A DNA stretch of 64,000 nucleotides from Klebsormidium nitens (GCA_000708835.1 DF237305.1:31452-95451); one strand, 5' to 3'. Shown: positions 1-13,600, counted from the first letter of the stretch. The notes: generated by a model not told the origin, from the letters alone. Made by a program: numbers and translations.

Positions 1-399
1 TGTATCCGCTGGTTGACATTCGTGTGGCTTACTGCAGTTTTCGAGACCTACGTGCCGAGCACCTCGCGGCGTCTTGACTGCGATCTAGTTGCAATAGGCG
101 CGGAGTCGGACCCTCGGTACACTCCCGATCAGGTATGCGGAATGTCCACAGGTTCAGCACAATCTTAGGTTGCCACGGAAGTAGCCATTGCTGAAGTACG
201 TACGGAGGAATTGTGAATGTTCGGGGTCGAGCCTCTGTGATCGTTTTCTGAGAATGCAGCACGCATGCAAGCAGAACGTCCTTCTCGTTGGTCGTTTTAA
301 TAGCTTGCATCCCCGTCTCGGTCAGCAACTCGCCCTCGTTTTGAGAAGACAGTAGCGATACGAATTACACCAGCATTTTGAATGGTTGTCTTCTGCCAG
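1..399. other. window edge, no gene resolved
   Basis: I see no convincing coding exon here. Short open frames on both strands lack family motifs and consistent splice signals. The missing 5' exon(s) of the + strand gene that follows may lie here or before the window. Confidence 0.4.
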
Positions 400-3300
400 A
401 TATCTGCTTGGAGGCAGCATACTGCCGGAGCATTTGAAGAGAGGTGGTTTGCGGGTAAGTGCCTCGGGTTTCGGATTGCAAGTACAGATTTTTGAACTAA
501 CCCCTTTGTCTCTCGTCTTTATATCCCGCTGTCCAGCAATGTTCGGCCTTGCACTGTGCAATCTTCTTCGCCAAGTTGCCTCTTGCATCTGCGAATGTCT
601 GTCGGGGGATGCTTTTGAAATCTCAACGAACCAGTCCTAGTATCTTATTTGACACATCGAACGAGCGAATGTGCAGGTGGACACCAGTTCGTGAGGGAAG
701 ATCCAGAAACGTTACTGGCGTACCTCAAAGAAGACCTGGCTCGTACAATCCAGGGCCAAAACACGCCCACTGCAAGCTGATCCAAACTGGATCACTGAGC
801 GGCTCAGGCCCCGGGCCTGCTTACAGACCGAAGTCCGGACCCCCTTCGCAATTGCCGATTCTCCAGAACCACCGCCCTAGCCTTCGGCCGCCATGGATCG
901 ATTTGAGTGGCTGCGGGGCCAGTGCTGGCTGACCCCTTGGCCCGCTACCCCGCACGTGCCTCAGACTTCCAGGTCTGCCATAGACTGGGTATTCAGGGGA
1001 ACGGCTTCATTCCACGTTAGCCAACAGGAGCAGTACGGCGGCTCCGGTGTGCACGATGACAGGGGACCTCTGACGCCTAACGCCCGACATCTCTTCTTCA
1101 AAACGGGACCGAAGTGCCACGACCCAACTGAGACAGTGAGTAATCTTGCTTGGCTGTTTGAGGGATTGACCGTGCTTCTCGAACCTCGACGAATATATTT
1201 GGGTACTTTGCCACAGCTTTCCGACAGTAGGTCCTCGTCTGCGTTGTTTGAGTCATTACGTCTTAAGTCGCGTCAGCGTTTCGAGGGACTTTCAAGCTCC
1301 TGCACGGCGTTGCAATTGATGCAGTGCGCGTCACACTCGGAGGGAGGACCAGGAGTTTCCTTTTGCGCAGGCCTGCTGCGTGGGTGTTGTTCAACACTCC
1401 GCCAACGACTTGCGGCTGGTCTTCTGCCTGGCAGATCAAGACGTTTGGGAAATCGAAGCTTCTCAGGTGACCTGACACACAATCCACACCTGAAAAGTCG
1501 GATCTGCCAAAACGTCGGGAGGTTTTTGACGGCAAGTCGAGGCTGTAGTGGTCGAGGATTACGTCAAAGGTCATATTCCTTCCGACGCCTGCTAATTCTC
1601 GAGTCCTCAACCGCAAGACTGACTGGGGCTTGCTCCTCAAATGGTCAATCCATAGTCCGTGCTCTTTCGAGCAAAGGGCAGATTCTTCGGAGTAAATCGG
1701 AACTTGTGCTGGAAAAATGGCTTCTCACTGCTGTTTTACTTTCACAGGTGCAACGGCTTGTGCTACAGGACAGTGAAGCCGAGGTCCGTCAAGAGAGGCC
1801 TGGAAAGTAGGCATCTTTGCATGGACAACCGTCTTATCTTGGCGCCCACGTTTGCAGACAGTCGAGTTACTCTGCAGAAAGGTTGCCTTCCGCTTTTGCG
1901 GGTGTTTCTGGAACTCTTGGAACCCTTCTGGCGCCCTAGACTAGCGTACAACGGCGTTGGTTCCACTTGTAATATCTCTCATCGAGGCGAAACGCTTTTA
2001 AATCTTTGGACTCTCTTCTTCGAAGCAAGTACGCGCTCGTACATATCCAGAACGCGAATAGAGCAAGTGTCCCCGTGTTTAAATGGAGCGTGCTCATTGG
2101 CCAAAAGCCCCGCAATATGAGTTTCCTTACTTTCTTGTCTATCTAAAGGATCCATTGAGGCCTCTTTCTGCAAGCGCTCAGGACAAAGTCTGACAAGTCT
2201 CGCCCTTACTTCCAGGCTGCCGGCTGTCTTGAGCGTCATCTTCCGCCACGTCGTCCTTAATCTCTACCTTTCGTCGCCCACAATCGCAGCAGAGGCGCCG
2301 CAGGTGCTCTCCAGGTTAGCGGCGCCCTGACCCCCGTCAAGGGTCAGGGGTGTCTTTCTAGATCGCTCGAAGTCTCAGCACCTTCTAAAGTGCTCGCAAT
2401 TACTGCGGTGCTGTCGGCCATGTTATCCGCTGCGAGCTGAAGTTTGTTGTCCTTCGCAGGGTGGCGGACCTTCTCTCTCGAGCTTTAAAGAATGACAGCT
2501 CTGTGAGACTCACGTCAGGTAAGCAACGGGCAGCTCGAGCGGATCTGTGGCGCGTTCGATACTGTCTGAACGCTTCCCTCGTCAGATGCTGGTTCTTCAC
2601 CGGCCCTGTTGATTGAATAGTCAGTCTGTTCCTTGCAGGAGGCGAGGCAGGAGCGCCACAGATGGCACGACCAGAGGAGCTTGCATGCAACTGGCTGCGC
2701 TCTGCCGACGAGCTGGCCGCCAGTGCCCGGAGTACCAGCAACGCCTTGGCAGCCACCGAGATCGTCGAGGGGGCGCTGACAGCGATGGTGAGCACAACTG
2801 CTTCTGGGGCCTTGCCGACCCGGGGAAAGAAGTCCCTGCACGACAGTAGCGTAGATGGCCAGGGTCCGTGCCGTTTACTTGCGAATGCGAAATTCTGAAG
2901 CATGGCTGCAGACGAGAAAAGCTCGGGGCTTTGACAGGGATGAACAACTGCGCCAAACGCATAGGTGGATTGCCCCAACATCAGGTCTCAACTTTCAGCT
3001 CGTCTCCTGCAGGCAGCCGCTGCTGTGACACGGGAAAAGGTTCGAGCAGCCGCAGGGAGTGTGCACAGAAAGTATCCGGTCAGCACGGATGCTGAGGAGG
3101 TGAGATGGTCATTGGGCACCCCGCTCTGATGCCATCTCATGTCGACCGCCAGATTCCCCGAGAAAAAAGCAACGGCATGCAAAGAGCTTTTGCATGCGTT
3201 GGCGACACGGCCTTCAATTGACTTTGAAGTGTGAAATGAGGAAAGCAAACGTTGCCGGCTCCTTGTCCTTCCTCAGGAGGTCGTAAGGTGGATGCTGGAG

Positions 3301-3623
3301 AACCGTGGAAAGCACGAGGGAACGGCTACTGACGTGACTGCCAAGTTGCAAGCCCTCCTCCAAGAAGTGAGTTCTCAAGCTTCTTACGGATTCCAGTCAC
3401 AAGCATTGAATGAAATATACGTGCCCTATTTCTGTGAAGCAATTGGATATCAACCGTCCCTGCGATTCTGTTGCGTGCTGTAAACTGCAGAGGGCGGCGA
3501 AAAGCAACGCTGTGATCAAACCATTCAATCGTTGCCTAGCCTCAAACACAACTTCTGTGTGTGCAGCAAAAGAAGCAGTATGAGACTCGCCTGTGGCTCC
3601 AAACAGTGGGCGCGGCGACTTAG
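400..3623 (+). CDS. unidentified multi-exon protein, 5' end not resolved
   Basis: I do not recognise this gene. Its 3' half is a clean phase-consistent chain of exons: 2216-2314, 2460-2518, 2639-2787, 3013-3099, 3277-3366 and 3567-3623 (stop TAG). It gives a largely alpha-helical, Ala/Leu/Glu-rich C-terminus that ends WLQTVGAAT. Upstream, coding-looking exons with usable splice sites are 400-454, 537-596 and 677-742, which join in phase, and 1277-1323 plus 1371-1466. Others lie around 1590-1691 and from 1748 to about 2050. The joins across 743-1276, 1467-1747 and 2050-2215 are unresolved, so the model is incomplete. The helical character could suit a solenoid repeat protein, but no repeat is clear enough to name. 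The gene runs tail-to-tail into TOR with about 1 kb between stops. The existence of a gene is well supported by phase agreement. Its 5' end, length and function are not. Confidence 0.6.
2325..2349. repeat. intronic inverted repeat, 9-bp stem
   Basis: A perfect 9-bp inverted repeat (CCCTGACCC / GGGTCAGGG) with a 7-nt loop sits inside an intron just after the donor at 2315. It could fold in the pre-mRNA near the 5' splice site. No function is shown. Confidence 0.5.
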
Positions 3624-4612
3624 AGTGGTCTGTATTGCCTAATATCGGTACGTGGGGAGCCTACTAGCTTGTGGCTCATGCTTTATTGTCATGCCAGCTG
3701 TCATGTCAGCACACGACCATAGATACAATTATCCGCATCGTATGCATGCCCAAACGATCAAATGCACGTCAGATCGGTTCATGAGTGTGAATGAGACACC
3801 GGAATTACAACCACGCCCTCGTGACGTGGAGGAAAACTAACTTGCTGGCCATCGTACAGTTTGCATAGGTTCACTGTTGCCGCCCTATCTCAAACCTTAG
3901 AGTGAACAGAAGAAAGAATGCCTCAGCTGCATTCTTTCCCCAATTCACCAGTGCCCTCTATGCACTGACCAACATCTACACATCACTGAGACAATAATTA
4001 CAACCAATTATTGTCTCTCCATTCTAGTTTGCGACACGAATCGGACAGGACACAATCTGGCCTGACACCTGATCGAGTAACAAATTAAAAACTCTCTCTT
4101 GCAGCTCAATACAATAGTTCCTCGCGAGCAAAAATGGACATCTCAATCAATCCAACTGCTAGCGAGCGGCCAGAATATACCTTCTGCTAACCAAGTTCCC
4201 CTCGACTCAATGGACATTATCAGTGTGCAACAGTTCAAGCGATCACTCCCCCCCCAGGTTAAATGGCCCTTCTACCCTCAATGCCCCCTGTCAATTCAAG
4301 CCTGTGCAAACGGTACCCCATTGCATGCCTACCTCTATTTACATATGCAACTGTAAGTGCAACTGACCCAGCCACTCCCGAGCGTTCTGTACTTTCGAAT
4401 CTGCACAACGCTGCATGAGGCAAATATGAGAGGCTGTTCGCATTCACTCGAGAAGCCAAATGGAACAATGAAGAGCGCAGCTCTGAAAGGGGGTTCAGAT
4501 TACAAGAGACGCAGCACGCAACCACTCGGATTAACTCTGGCTTTGTAGTATTCTTGTAAGTTGGCAAGCGTACCTTTCCTCTTCCGCGTGTAGGTGATCT
4601 CGCTTTGTCCTG
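3624..4612. other. convergent intergenic spacer
   Basis: This spacer lies between the stop of the upstream + strand gene and the stop of TOR on the minus strand, so both 3' UTRs should fall here. It is AT-richer than the flanking exons. I see no coding exon. The only structure noted is the hairpin at 3988-4017. Confidence 0.6.
3988..4017. repeat. perfect 12-bp inverted repeat (hairpin)
   Basis: GAGACAATAATT is followed by a 6-nt loop and then its exact reverse complement. It lies in the spacer between two convergent genes. It could be a 3'-UTR hairpin, a transcription-end structure or the remnant of a small inverted-repeat element. The sequence alone does not decide. Confidence 0.65.
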
Positions 4613-7600
4613 TCACCAGAAAGGGCACCACCTGCAGACCAGCACGTGTGAATAAGTCCCAAAGAGGACCTTCGTTACACCATGGCAAGTGATACGCGCG
4701 AGTGCCCTGTTGATTGGCAGCAAGCGCAATTCTGAAATAATTTCTTCACATCGCCTTCTGACACGGACGCCACACTCTTCAGGACCGCTAAGAAAATCGC
4801 ACCTCTCGCTTGAGGATCCGTCTCAGAGTCTACAACGTAACAAGGCACCAAATCTATGAGAAGTCATCTCGTAGCTGCTTCCATGCGAAGAATCCTCAAA
4901 CCAGGTTTTCAGTGTGCTCACCCGATGTAGCTCTGGCACAGGTTCTCGTGGCTCATCGCCTGCGCGATCAGTTTCTGGACCTGCACCTTCACGGTCAGCC
5001 CCGGCTCCTCCCGCTCCGCGCCCGGGGCCCCAATCCCCGAGCTGGCCAGGAGATAGCTGCTGGCAGCCCCCGCCGCGCCTGGGACGCCCGCTGCACCAAT
5101 TGGCGGGACGCCGTTGACCCCGAAGTCGCGCCCCGTCAGCTTGTTGCTCATGCGTGTCATGACGGCGACGGCGCGCTCGTTCAGAACCTCGTTTGCGTCG
5201 CCCAGCTGCCCAACCGCCTGGCAAGACAGAGCAAAAGAGGATGAGTGGAGGAGCGTGCAGCTTGTCACAAAGCCAGTGAAACGCTTGTACAGGACTGGCA
5301 ATTCTACGTTTCCGATTGAAGGACTCAGAAGAAGGTAGAAGTCGAGCAGGTGTTTGCAGGTGAAGCCATCTCAGCGCAGAAACACTCTAAAGGATCGAGA
5401 CCTAAATTTCAGGAAAGTCTTGCTCCCAACAAGAACGGCTGCGGAGGTAAATGACGCCTTCACAACAACCCCAGGCGAGAATCGCTGACCTCCCGCAGTT
5501 CCTTTTCCCTGGCCCCTCGTTGTGGGGGCGAAGGCGGCGCCGCCTGTTCGTCGGCAGGCTGCGCCGGTTGGGCCCCCCGGGCCCCCGTGGGGTGGGTGCT
5601 GCCGTCCGCCAGGTGGAAGAGACGCCAGTTGATGAGGGGGTCGTGCACAAACGCCTGCACCACAGGAGCAAGGTCAGCAGCTGCGACTGCTGACGGAAGG
5701 GGGACGCGACACGCCAAACGTACTGATAGGGTGCCTCACAACTGGCCTCCGGCGCCTTTCTACGTGAGTTCGGCGCAAAGCCTGGATGATGCACAACTTG
5801 TGAACACCTGGGCCAATGTGCAGAGAAAGTTTCGCAACCGACAAAGAACGTGCTGGCTGGTCGAGCCACGGCGTAGGGCTGTGAGGGACTGACCTCCATC
5901 ATGGCCATGACGGAGTCCTTGTTCTGGCGCAGCACGGTCATCACGTTCTCGCACGTGCTGCGGAAGTTGCCCTCGATGCCGCTGACCTCCATGGCCTTGA
6001 CCAGCATGCGCGTCAGCCGGAAGGGCACGCGCTCCGGGAACTTCTCGCGGTTCATGCTCGCCTCAAAGCAGTCGCCGAAGTCGATGTGGATGATCTTGCC
6101 GCTGCCGCAGAGAGGGGAGCACGTGTCAGGGTGAGCCACCAGCGTGGCAGGCGAGGATCAACATCGACAAACAGTACAGAATTGATTACTTGTTATGCCC
6201 GCGTGCGGTTTTACGGGAGTTTTTGATACAAACACCTTCATCACGAACTCCTTGAAAGCGAGGCAAAAGAGCGATAACACAGCTTCAATCGACGTACCTG
6301 TATCGATCGAGCATGAGGTTGCTGGGGTGCCGATCTCCCAAGCCGAGCAGATAGCCAACCTGAACGCAAAGGTAGCCGTGGGTCGTCAGCGGGCCGAGGA
6401 AGGCAGCAAGCGGCGGACACCGCAGAAGAAAGACTTGGCAAGCGTCGGACAGACACGCCACTGCATAAGCATAGCCAGTCTGCTGTGAAGACAATCTGAC
6501 GGCGTCTTGCCAGGCTGCTGAACGAGCACTTCGATCCCTTCAACCCCTCTTCTCCTTTCAAGCGCTTCCAGACTCTGTCCGGCAACCACCTCGTTTGACC
6601 TGCGTAATCCCCACCGGTCGATCCGAGAACTAGAGCCGCGTGGTAGCAGGGCGGCTCACCATGGACATGACGGCGAGGGAGCGCGTGTAGTTGGTGCGGC
6701 GGTCGAGCCAGACCTCGGAGGAGCGGCTCTTGAGCCAGAGCACCTTGTTGAGGTCGTTGCCGCTGGTGTTGTCCAGCGCGTGCTCGAACACCTCCACCTT
6801 GGCCATCAGCGGTAGCGCGTCGTAGTCGGGCGCGAACTGCAGCATCAGCCGGTGCTCGTGGTTCACGGGGACCTGCAAACATGACATAAAGAGATGCGAT
6901 TGAAAGGAAGCAAGCCTCAAACAAGAAGCACTCAGAGGAGGCTGGCACGCTTTGTCAATGTGATCCATTAAGAGCTGAAGTACTTACGGAAGAGACCGGA
7001 CAAAATGGGTAGGAACTAGGGAACCTGCCTCGCATGGAGGAATCTGTCAAAAGAGTTATTGACAGATAAGCACCAAAGCATTTGCAGTTCCTGACAGGGT
7101 TGTGAGCGCATGCGTCACCTTGCGTTGGTCGCGGTACTCCCGGATGAGCTGGTGCAGCGTGTCGCAGTTGGGCACCCAGCCGATGAGGCCGCTGTTGGGC
7201 GACAGCGGAATCACGCTGTACCGCTGGATCGCCAGGTCCAGCTCCGCGCTCTGCCGAGCATTCGCCAGCAGCGTGTTCACCAGCCCGAACAGCTGCTCAA
7301 AGAAAAAAGGGGCCAGTCAGCGGATGCAGGCGATAAGGGACGCGCGGACGAGCTGGCTTCGTGCATGAGACGGAATCTCCGACTTCTCGCTTTGACACGG
7401 CTTCCAGTCGTGCAGATAGAGCGCTTCTTGAACGCAGGATTACTTGGCTTGTGTCGAAACGAGATGTCCAACGGCGGACTGTCACGAAAGATCACCGGAA
7501 TGCTCTTCCAAGCAGCAGGTGACCCAATCTTGACCACCGACTTTGGCCTTGCCAGCACCAACAGCGCACGATAGTCTTGAGGCAAGGTGCTGTTGCATTG

Positions 7601-10600
7601 GCGCCCCCACCTGCATGACGCGCTCGTCCTGGCGCAGGTCCTCGTGGCCTTTGAGCAAGAACGTATACTCGACGCCGTCGCTGCCGTAGATGGTGCACTT
7701 GCGCGGCCGCTGCTTGGACGTGATCACCGTCAGCTGCGCCGCGAACGACGCAATGGTCACCACCGGCGCGCCCGCGCGGTAGGTCCCAGGCACGGCCAGC
7801 TCTAGGTTGCGCGCCTGGACGAGCGCGGGGGACACGTACTGCAGCTCGAGCGTGGTCAGGCTGGGCAGCTGCTTGTTGATGCGCTTGAACACGTTGTAGT
7901 ACAAGTCCCACGCCTGGCAGAACGTGGGACACGCGGGGTCACGGGTGGGTGAACGCAGCAAGGGAAAACAAGCACCCGTTGCAACTAGTTAGATAAAGGT
8001 GCAGATCTCGGGTATAGACACACGTTGTTGAGGTACAGCTCAATCGAGTTCTCAATGTACTATCTCAACCAAGCAAAAGAGCAAATCCGAGTGAAGCCGA
8101 TCCTACTAGATGTCGTTGGCCCCACCTGCGTGATCTCGGCCTCCTTGCCGGTGCGCCGGAAGCGCATGCAGCACTCGTGCGCCTCCTGGAGCTCTCGCCC
8201 GTACGCCTGCAGGCACAGCGCGGGCTGTCAGAAACCGAGCGACCGAACCTCGCACAACATAGATTTTCAAAGAACTTCGCTTACATCTACCCAATGAGAC
8301 CAGCTTTTCAGATACCTGCAGAGTCTTGTCCGGGCGCGCACCTGGCCGAAGGAGATCTCCTTGAGCGTCTCAGCGCCTTGCTTGTCCATCATGGCGTGCA
8401 GCGGCTCGAGCGCCTGCAGCATGCCCTCCACGTTGTGCTCGCCGAAGTACAGCCGGCTCGCCTCCTCCAGCGCCTCGTGCCACATCTCGTGCCACAGGAT
8501 GGCCATCCGGATCAGCTCCTTGCTCACCAGCTGCGCCTGCACGCGCGAACGTACCAGAAAGGGATTAGCCGCAGGGCCGACGGCGCAAATATAAGCTATA
8601 CACTTCGGAGGGAATAACCCGCAGGAAATACGATGCAAAAGGTTTTGGAGACCGTTGCATGAAGCAAGTTCATCGACGTAGCCAAAGCCTTGTAGCTAGC
8701 AAGCACGATAATTTTTGACTAGGTCCGTCTGACTAGGTCCTCCGAGTGTGTCGGTCTGCTACTGGTAAGTCGTTCCTCCGCGTTACTGTTGACCATTGTA
8801 AATGGGCTGGAGCGAGACAACTATTCTCTCAGAAGGGACCCTCGCAGCCATGCCTGTTCACCTCCTGAAAACGTACTTTGCCAAACACTAGCTGCGAACA
8901 CAACGGCCGAGCGGGTGCTACTGTGTGTACCTGCTTGACGAGCGTGGCGCTGTGGTTGCGCACGTTGTCCACGACGGCCTGCGCGGCCTGTTTGCGCGAG
9001 CTGCTCATCGACTTGCACGCCACCAGCAGCGGGTACATCAACGCCTGCAAGCACCCACACCGAAAAGTCAGAGTCTCAGCGCATCTTCAAGAACTGGAGA
9101 TACAAGCTCCCAAGCTCGCTTCAGCTCCCCTTTCGACTTGCCCGGCAGAGCTTTGCTCTAACACCTAACCATAGTTCTAGAGTAACGCAAGCAGAAACGG
9201 CAGTCCAAAATGCAGCATACTACATGACTTTGTCCAGTGCCGACCAGACAGGAACAACGTTGAGTTCGCCCAAGCGATTCCAGTGCAGAGTGAAACGCTG
9301 TGCCGGACCTGCGGGTGGTGGCGGCCGACCCTGGTGAGCAGCGCCTGGATGAGGTTCCTGACGGCGGGCACGGGCGAGTGAATGCGCGCAATGATCTGCG
9401 GGATGACCACCAGCCACGTGTCGATGTTGAGCTGCTGGAAGCCCTCCTGCAGCGCCGCCTGCACGTCTGTCGCCGCGCCGTGGTTGAACCACAGCGTCAG
9501 CAGCCGCAGAATGTCCTGCGAGTGAAAGCGAAAGTTGGTCAGGCGATGCAGGAAAGAAGCGTTCTTGTTGAAGGTGATGATTGGAAGGTAACGCAACCAC
9601 CACTTTGGAGACTAGGCGCCATTGAGAGCCTGCAAGCGGACTGCAGACAGAGCGCACATGCTCGTGGCAGAAGGATCCGTTGAGAGCAAGGATCCGCTGA
9701 TATACGCGTTGATACGCAGGTCATACAGTCTGGTGCCAACTCTAGAGTACGCACGACCAGGCGCATGCTTTCAGAACTGACCTGACCCCAAAACGAGCAT
9801 CGAGGCCAACCTCCATATCGTACTTAGGTAGAACGGCTTACCTGCAGGCTGCCGTCCCCGCCCTTTTGGTTGGCGCTCCCCAGCGCGATTGACCGGAAGT
9901 ACCCGTTCACGGCCGCGACCACATGCCTAGCCGCGGCGGCTGGGTTGTGCATAACTGTGTGGTGGCTCATGACAGCCGTGTTAAAGAGCGCCCACTTGTG
10001 CCACGCCTTGGCCCACCCCCGCGCGCTCTCGGTGGCTGCCGCCAGGCTGCTCAGGATGCCGCTGATGGCGTCATCATCCAGGCTGGCGCTCAGCGTCCAA
10101 CGCCACGTGCCCAGCTTCAGGTAGATGCGCGCCAGGATGGGCACCCCGCCCACCAGGATCCCCNNNNNNNNNNNNNNNNNNNNNNNNNNNNNNNNNNNNN
10201 NNNNNNNNNNNNNNNNNNNNNNNNNNNNNNNNNNNNNNNNNNNNNNNNNNNNNNNNNNNNNNNNNNNNNNNNNNNNNNNNNNNNNNNNNNNNNNNNNNNN
10301 NNNNNNNNNNNNNNNNNNNNNNNNNNNNNNNNNNNNNNNNNNNNNNNNNNNNNNNNNNNNNNNNNNNNNNNNNNNNNNNNNNNNNNNNNNNNNNNNNNNN
10401 NNNNNNNNNNNTGAGCGCGGACGCGGACAGGCTCTGCGGGCCGGCTGCGCCGCTCACTACGGCCGCGCTGTGCTCCAGCTCGCCCGCCAGCTCCTGGGAG
10501 AGACGGTAGGTTTCGAAGTTGAGGACCGTCGTGCTGCTTGCATCAGGGGGCCAATTTGAGGATGCAAACTACTTGGGATCGCCAAAATCCCTGTGAAGAC

Positions 10601-13600
10601 GAGATTCTGAAGAGTAGCGGGGAAGCCCGACCTGGCAGCATATCTGCATCCTTCAGCTATACAGTTCAGCGTCTGTTAGATGTGCCCAGCTTGAATCTCG
10701 AGGAGCCGACAGCCAAGACGACGATCGCTCTGAAAGAAGCAAGCAGCCTTCACTAACCACCCAAAGCCCCAACAGGCTGCGCCGCTCTGACCTGCATTTG
10801 GTGGAAGGCGTCCATCCTGTTGCGGTCCCCGCCGAGGGACCATTGGTGCTTGAGGTAGGCCAGCATGACGGGCGGCTCCACGGAGAGGCGGCCCCCGCCC
10901 TCCTGTGCGGGGTCGTACTGCAACAGCTTCACCAGCGTCGCCTGCGACTGGCTCACGCGCCCGCTCTTGCGGCACAGCGACGCAAACTTGAGCCACGTGG
11001 CGATGTCCTGCGAGGGGGGCAGCACCAGCGAGCGCACCGCCAGCAGCGCCTGCCACACCTGCGGAGGGACCGAGGAGGAGCGATTCCGGTCAGGGCTGAT
11101 AGGAGAAGAGAAAATAGCAAGCTTGATTGAGGAGAATTGAGTTCACAAAGATGGCACCATCAAACCAAGACCCCGGTCGTCCCTCAGAAGTATTGAGGCA
11201 ACATCTCGACGGGTATCTGAGAGTTTCATTGCAAGGTTGCAACCAAGCAGGACATATATCGCTTCTCGACCTGACCCTAAGCAGCGGAACGCGATGAGTT
11301 CCCGGTCCTCATGGTCAGCTCCTTACCTCGACATTGCGCTGCGCCCCACGGACCCTGTCCTGCCACATTCGTCGGATGAGCGCAGCACGCGCGTCGGCGG
11401 CAGCGTCAGCAGTGGGCAGCTGGCAGTAGTCGATGACCTCCTCCAGCTCCGCGAGCTGCTGCACGCGCACCATGTTGCCGTACGCGCGCTCGTAGCTCTC
11501 CAGCACCAGCGCGGCCAGTTCAGTAGCCAGCAGCTTGCGTGCGCGCTCCACGTACATGCGGGCATCCGCATACTGCACACATAGGCCAAGACCTTGTCGT
11601 TTAGGCGTATTGGAGACAACTATGGATTAAGGAGATTTGTGGTGTGTCTTGCACAACTCTGAAACCAAGCAGAGTGTCTCATTCAAGGGAGCTTGACACC
11701 AATTGACTTTGATCTGGGGCGGCCTTCTCGGAAAGGAAAGGACTGTGTACGAGATTAAAATGAAGCAATCAAGTGTGCGTAAAGTTCAAGGAAAGGCTGC
11801 TCCGGCCACAAAGCAGACACTATTATGCCGGCAAAATACACAACACGAAAACCAGTTGAAGCGCATGCACCAAATGGCCCCGCCTCACCTGTCCCCTCCT
11901 GACTGACAGTACGGCCCGGAAGAACGGCCCGTCGCTGATGCCGCTCCCGACGCTGCCCCCTCGCGAGCCGCCCACCGCGTTCATGGGCATCCTGCGGTGT
12001 GCGTCGTCGCCGTCGTCCAGCACGCTGACGTACTCGTGCATCTCGTCCCACTCGTTCAGGTTCCACGCCGCGCTTGCGGCCATGGGCGCCATCTCCAGCC
12101 GCGCCGCAGGCTCTGCGGGCGCCCACGTCTCGCGGCACAGCGAACCCAGCTCGTCCCAACGGGCGAGGGCTGCCAAGCACCGCATCCGTCCTGCATGCGA
12201 GAAAGAGGCGTCGTCAGAGGAAGGGCTTATTCAGCTGAATAAACTTGTCAAATCTAGTTCTTGAAAACACCAACGTCAGGATAACAACACGCGAAAAAAG
12301 GTATGGATTCTCTGTCGATGACCGCAGCTGTCTTGCTAAGAGGGGAAGTTTCGCGATAGCCCCACCTCGCCATTGTGCTAGAGGAGCCTAAAGGAGCGAT
12401 CAAGCCGACTGCCTTTCTGTACTGTAAGCAGGCAAGCAGAGTCGCGCAGCTCCGAAGTGGGAAACAACTTCGCAGTCAGGCCCCGTCATGGGCCTCACCG
12501 AGCGTGGCTTCAAGCGCCTGGTGGTGCGTCTGCGCCTGTGCTGCTTTGAGTTCGTACGCCTCGAGCGCCTCGTCCCAGCGCTGCAGCTCCTCGTACCACG
12601 ACTCCTTCAGCTCCACGCCCTGCTGCTGCTGCGCGTAGTGCAGGATGCCCACCGCCGCCTGTCACGACCACAGCATTTGGGCAGTCAGGCACCGCGCTTT
12701 GTACGGTTTGGACTTGCATACAACAGAGATCTTCCACGCCAGGCGATCAGTATACTGCAGTTGCACCTTTTCAGGGACTTTAAGAGCGTCCACATCTTCT
12801 CAGAAGTGCCCAGACTGCAACTTAAAGTGAATCTAGGAATACCTTAGGATTCATCTGCATCAGAAGGGGACGCAGAAACAGTTGCTTGGATGACACGCAG
12901 ACGAGCAGCTTCAAGATAAGCGACCATTGGACGCCTTTCTCCTTTTTCCCACTCAGAGTGGCTGTGCGCACCTCGTGCTGGTGCAGCTGGTTGTTGATAT
13001 GGATCAGCGCCTCGACGGTGGTGGTGGGGCTCGTCTCGAACTCGCGCTCCTTGTAGTGCAGCGCCTTGGCAAACGCGTGGCACTTCTCCGCGAGCGCGCC
13101 CAGCGTGCGGATCTCCATGGGCAGCGGTTTCTCGTCGTGCTCCATGAACTCGGCCAGGTTCAGCAGCGTCGCCAGGATCTCGGGCGGGATGGTCGGGGAT
13201 GCGAAGGCGGCCTCCAGGCTGCGCACCAGCTGCTCCCGGTAGTTCTGCACACAAAGCAAAGCAGGGTCGGCTCAGGGGCAAAGGAGAGGACGATGGAGGG
13301 CCCGACCGAAGATGTTCAGGGAGCTGTCCAAGGAGAAAGACTGATGGATGGCCCGACATGATTGCTTTTGAAACACTAATTGGCAACAAGTGAGGTTTAA
13401 GGTCATCGTCCGACGGGGATCTCGCATAACTCAAGAGGAAGCAAATATAGGTCCCTCACCGGCGAGAGCTCGGACCAGCAGCTGACGAAGCCCGCGGCAA
13501 AGAGTTCTCGTGCAACATGGGGCTGCAGCTGCGCGAGGCCGGCGCAGGTGCGCAGCGCGGGCGAGGGCGACTCCTTGAGCAGCTCCACGCTGAAGTGGCG

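Noticed and set aside
893-1810. 305-codon + strand open frame as a single gene
   Set aside because: It mixes protein-like pieces with intron-like stretches. Acceptors and donors inside it (1371, 1467, 1748) and better protein sequence in other frames show it is several exons and introns of one gene, not one continuous ORF.
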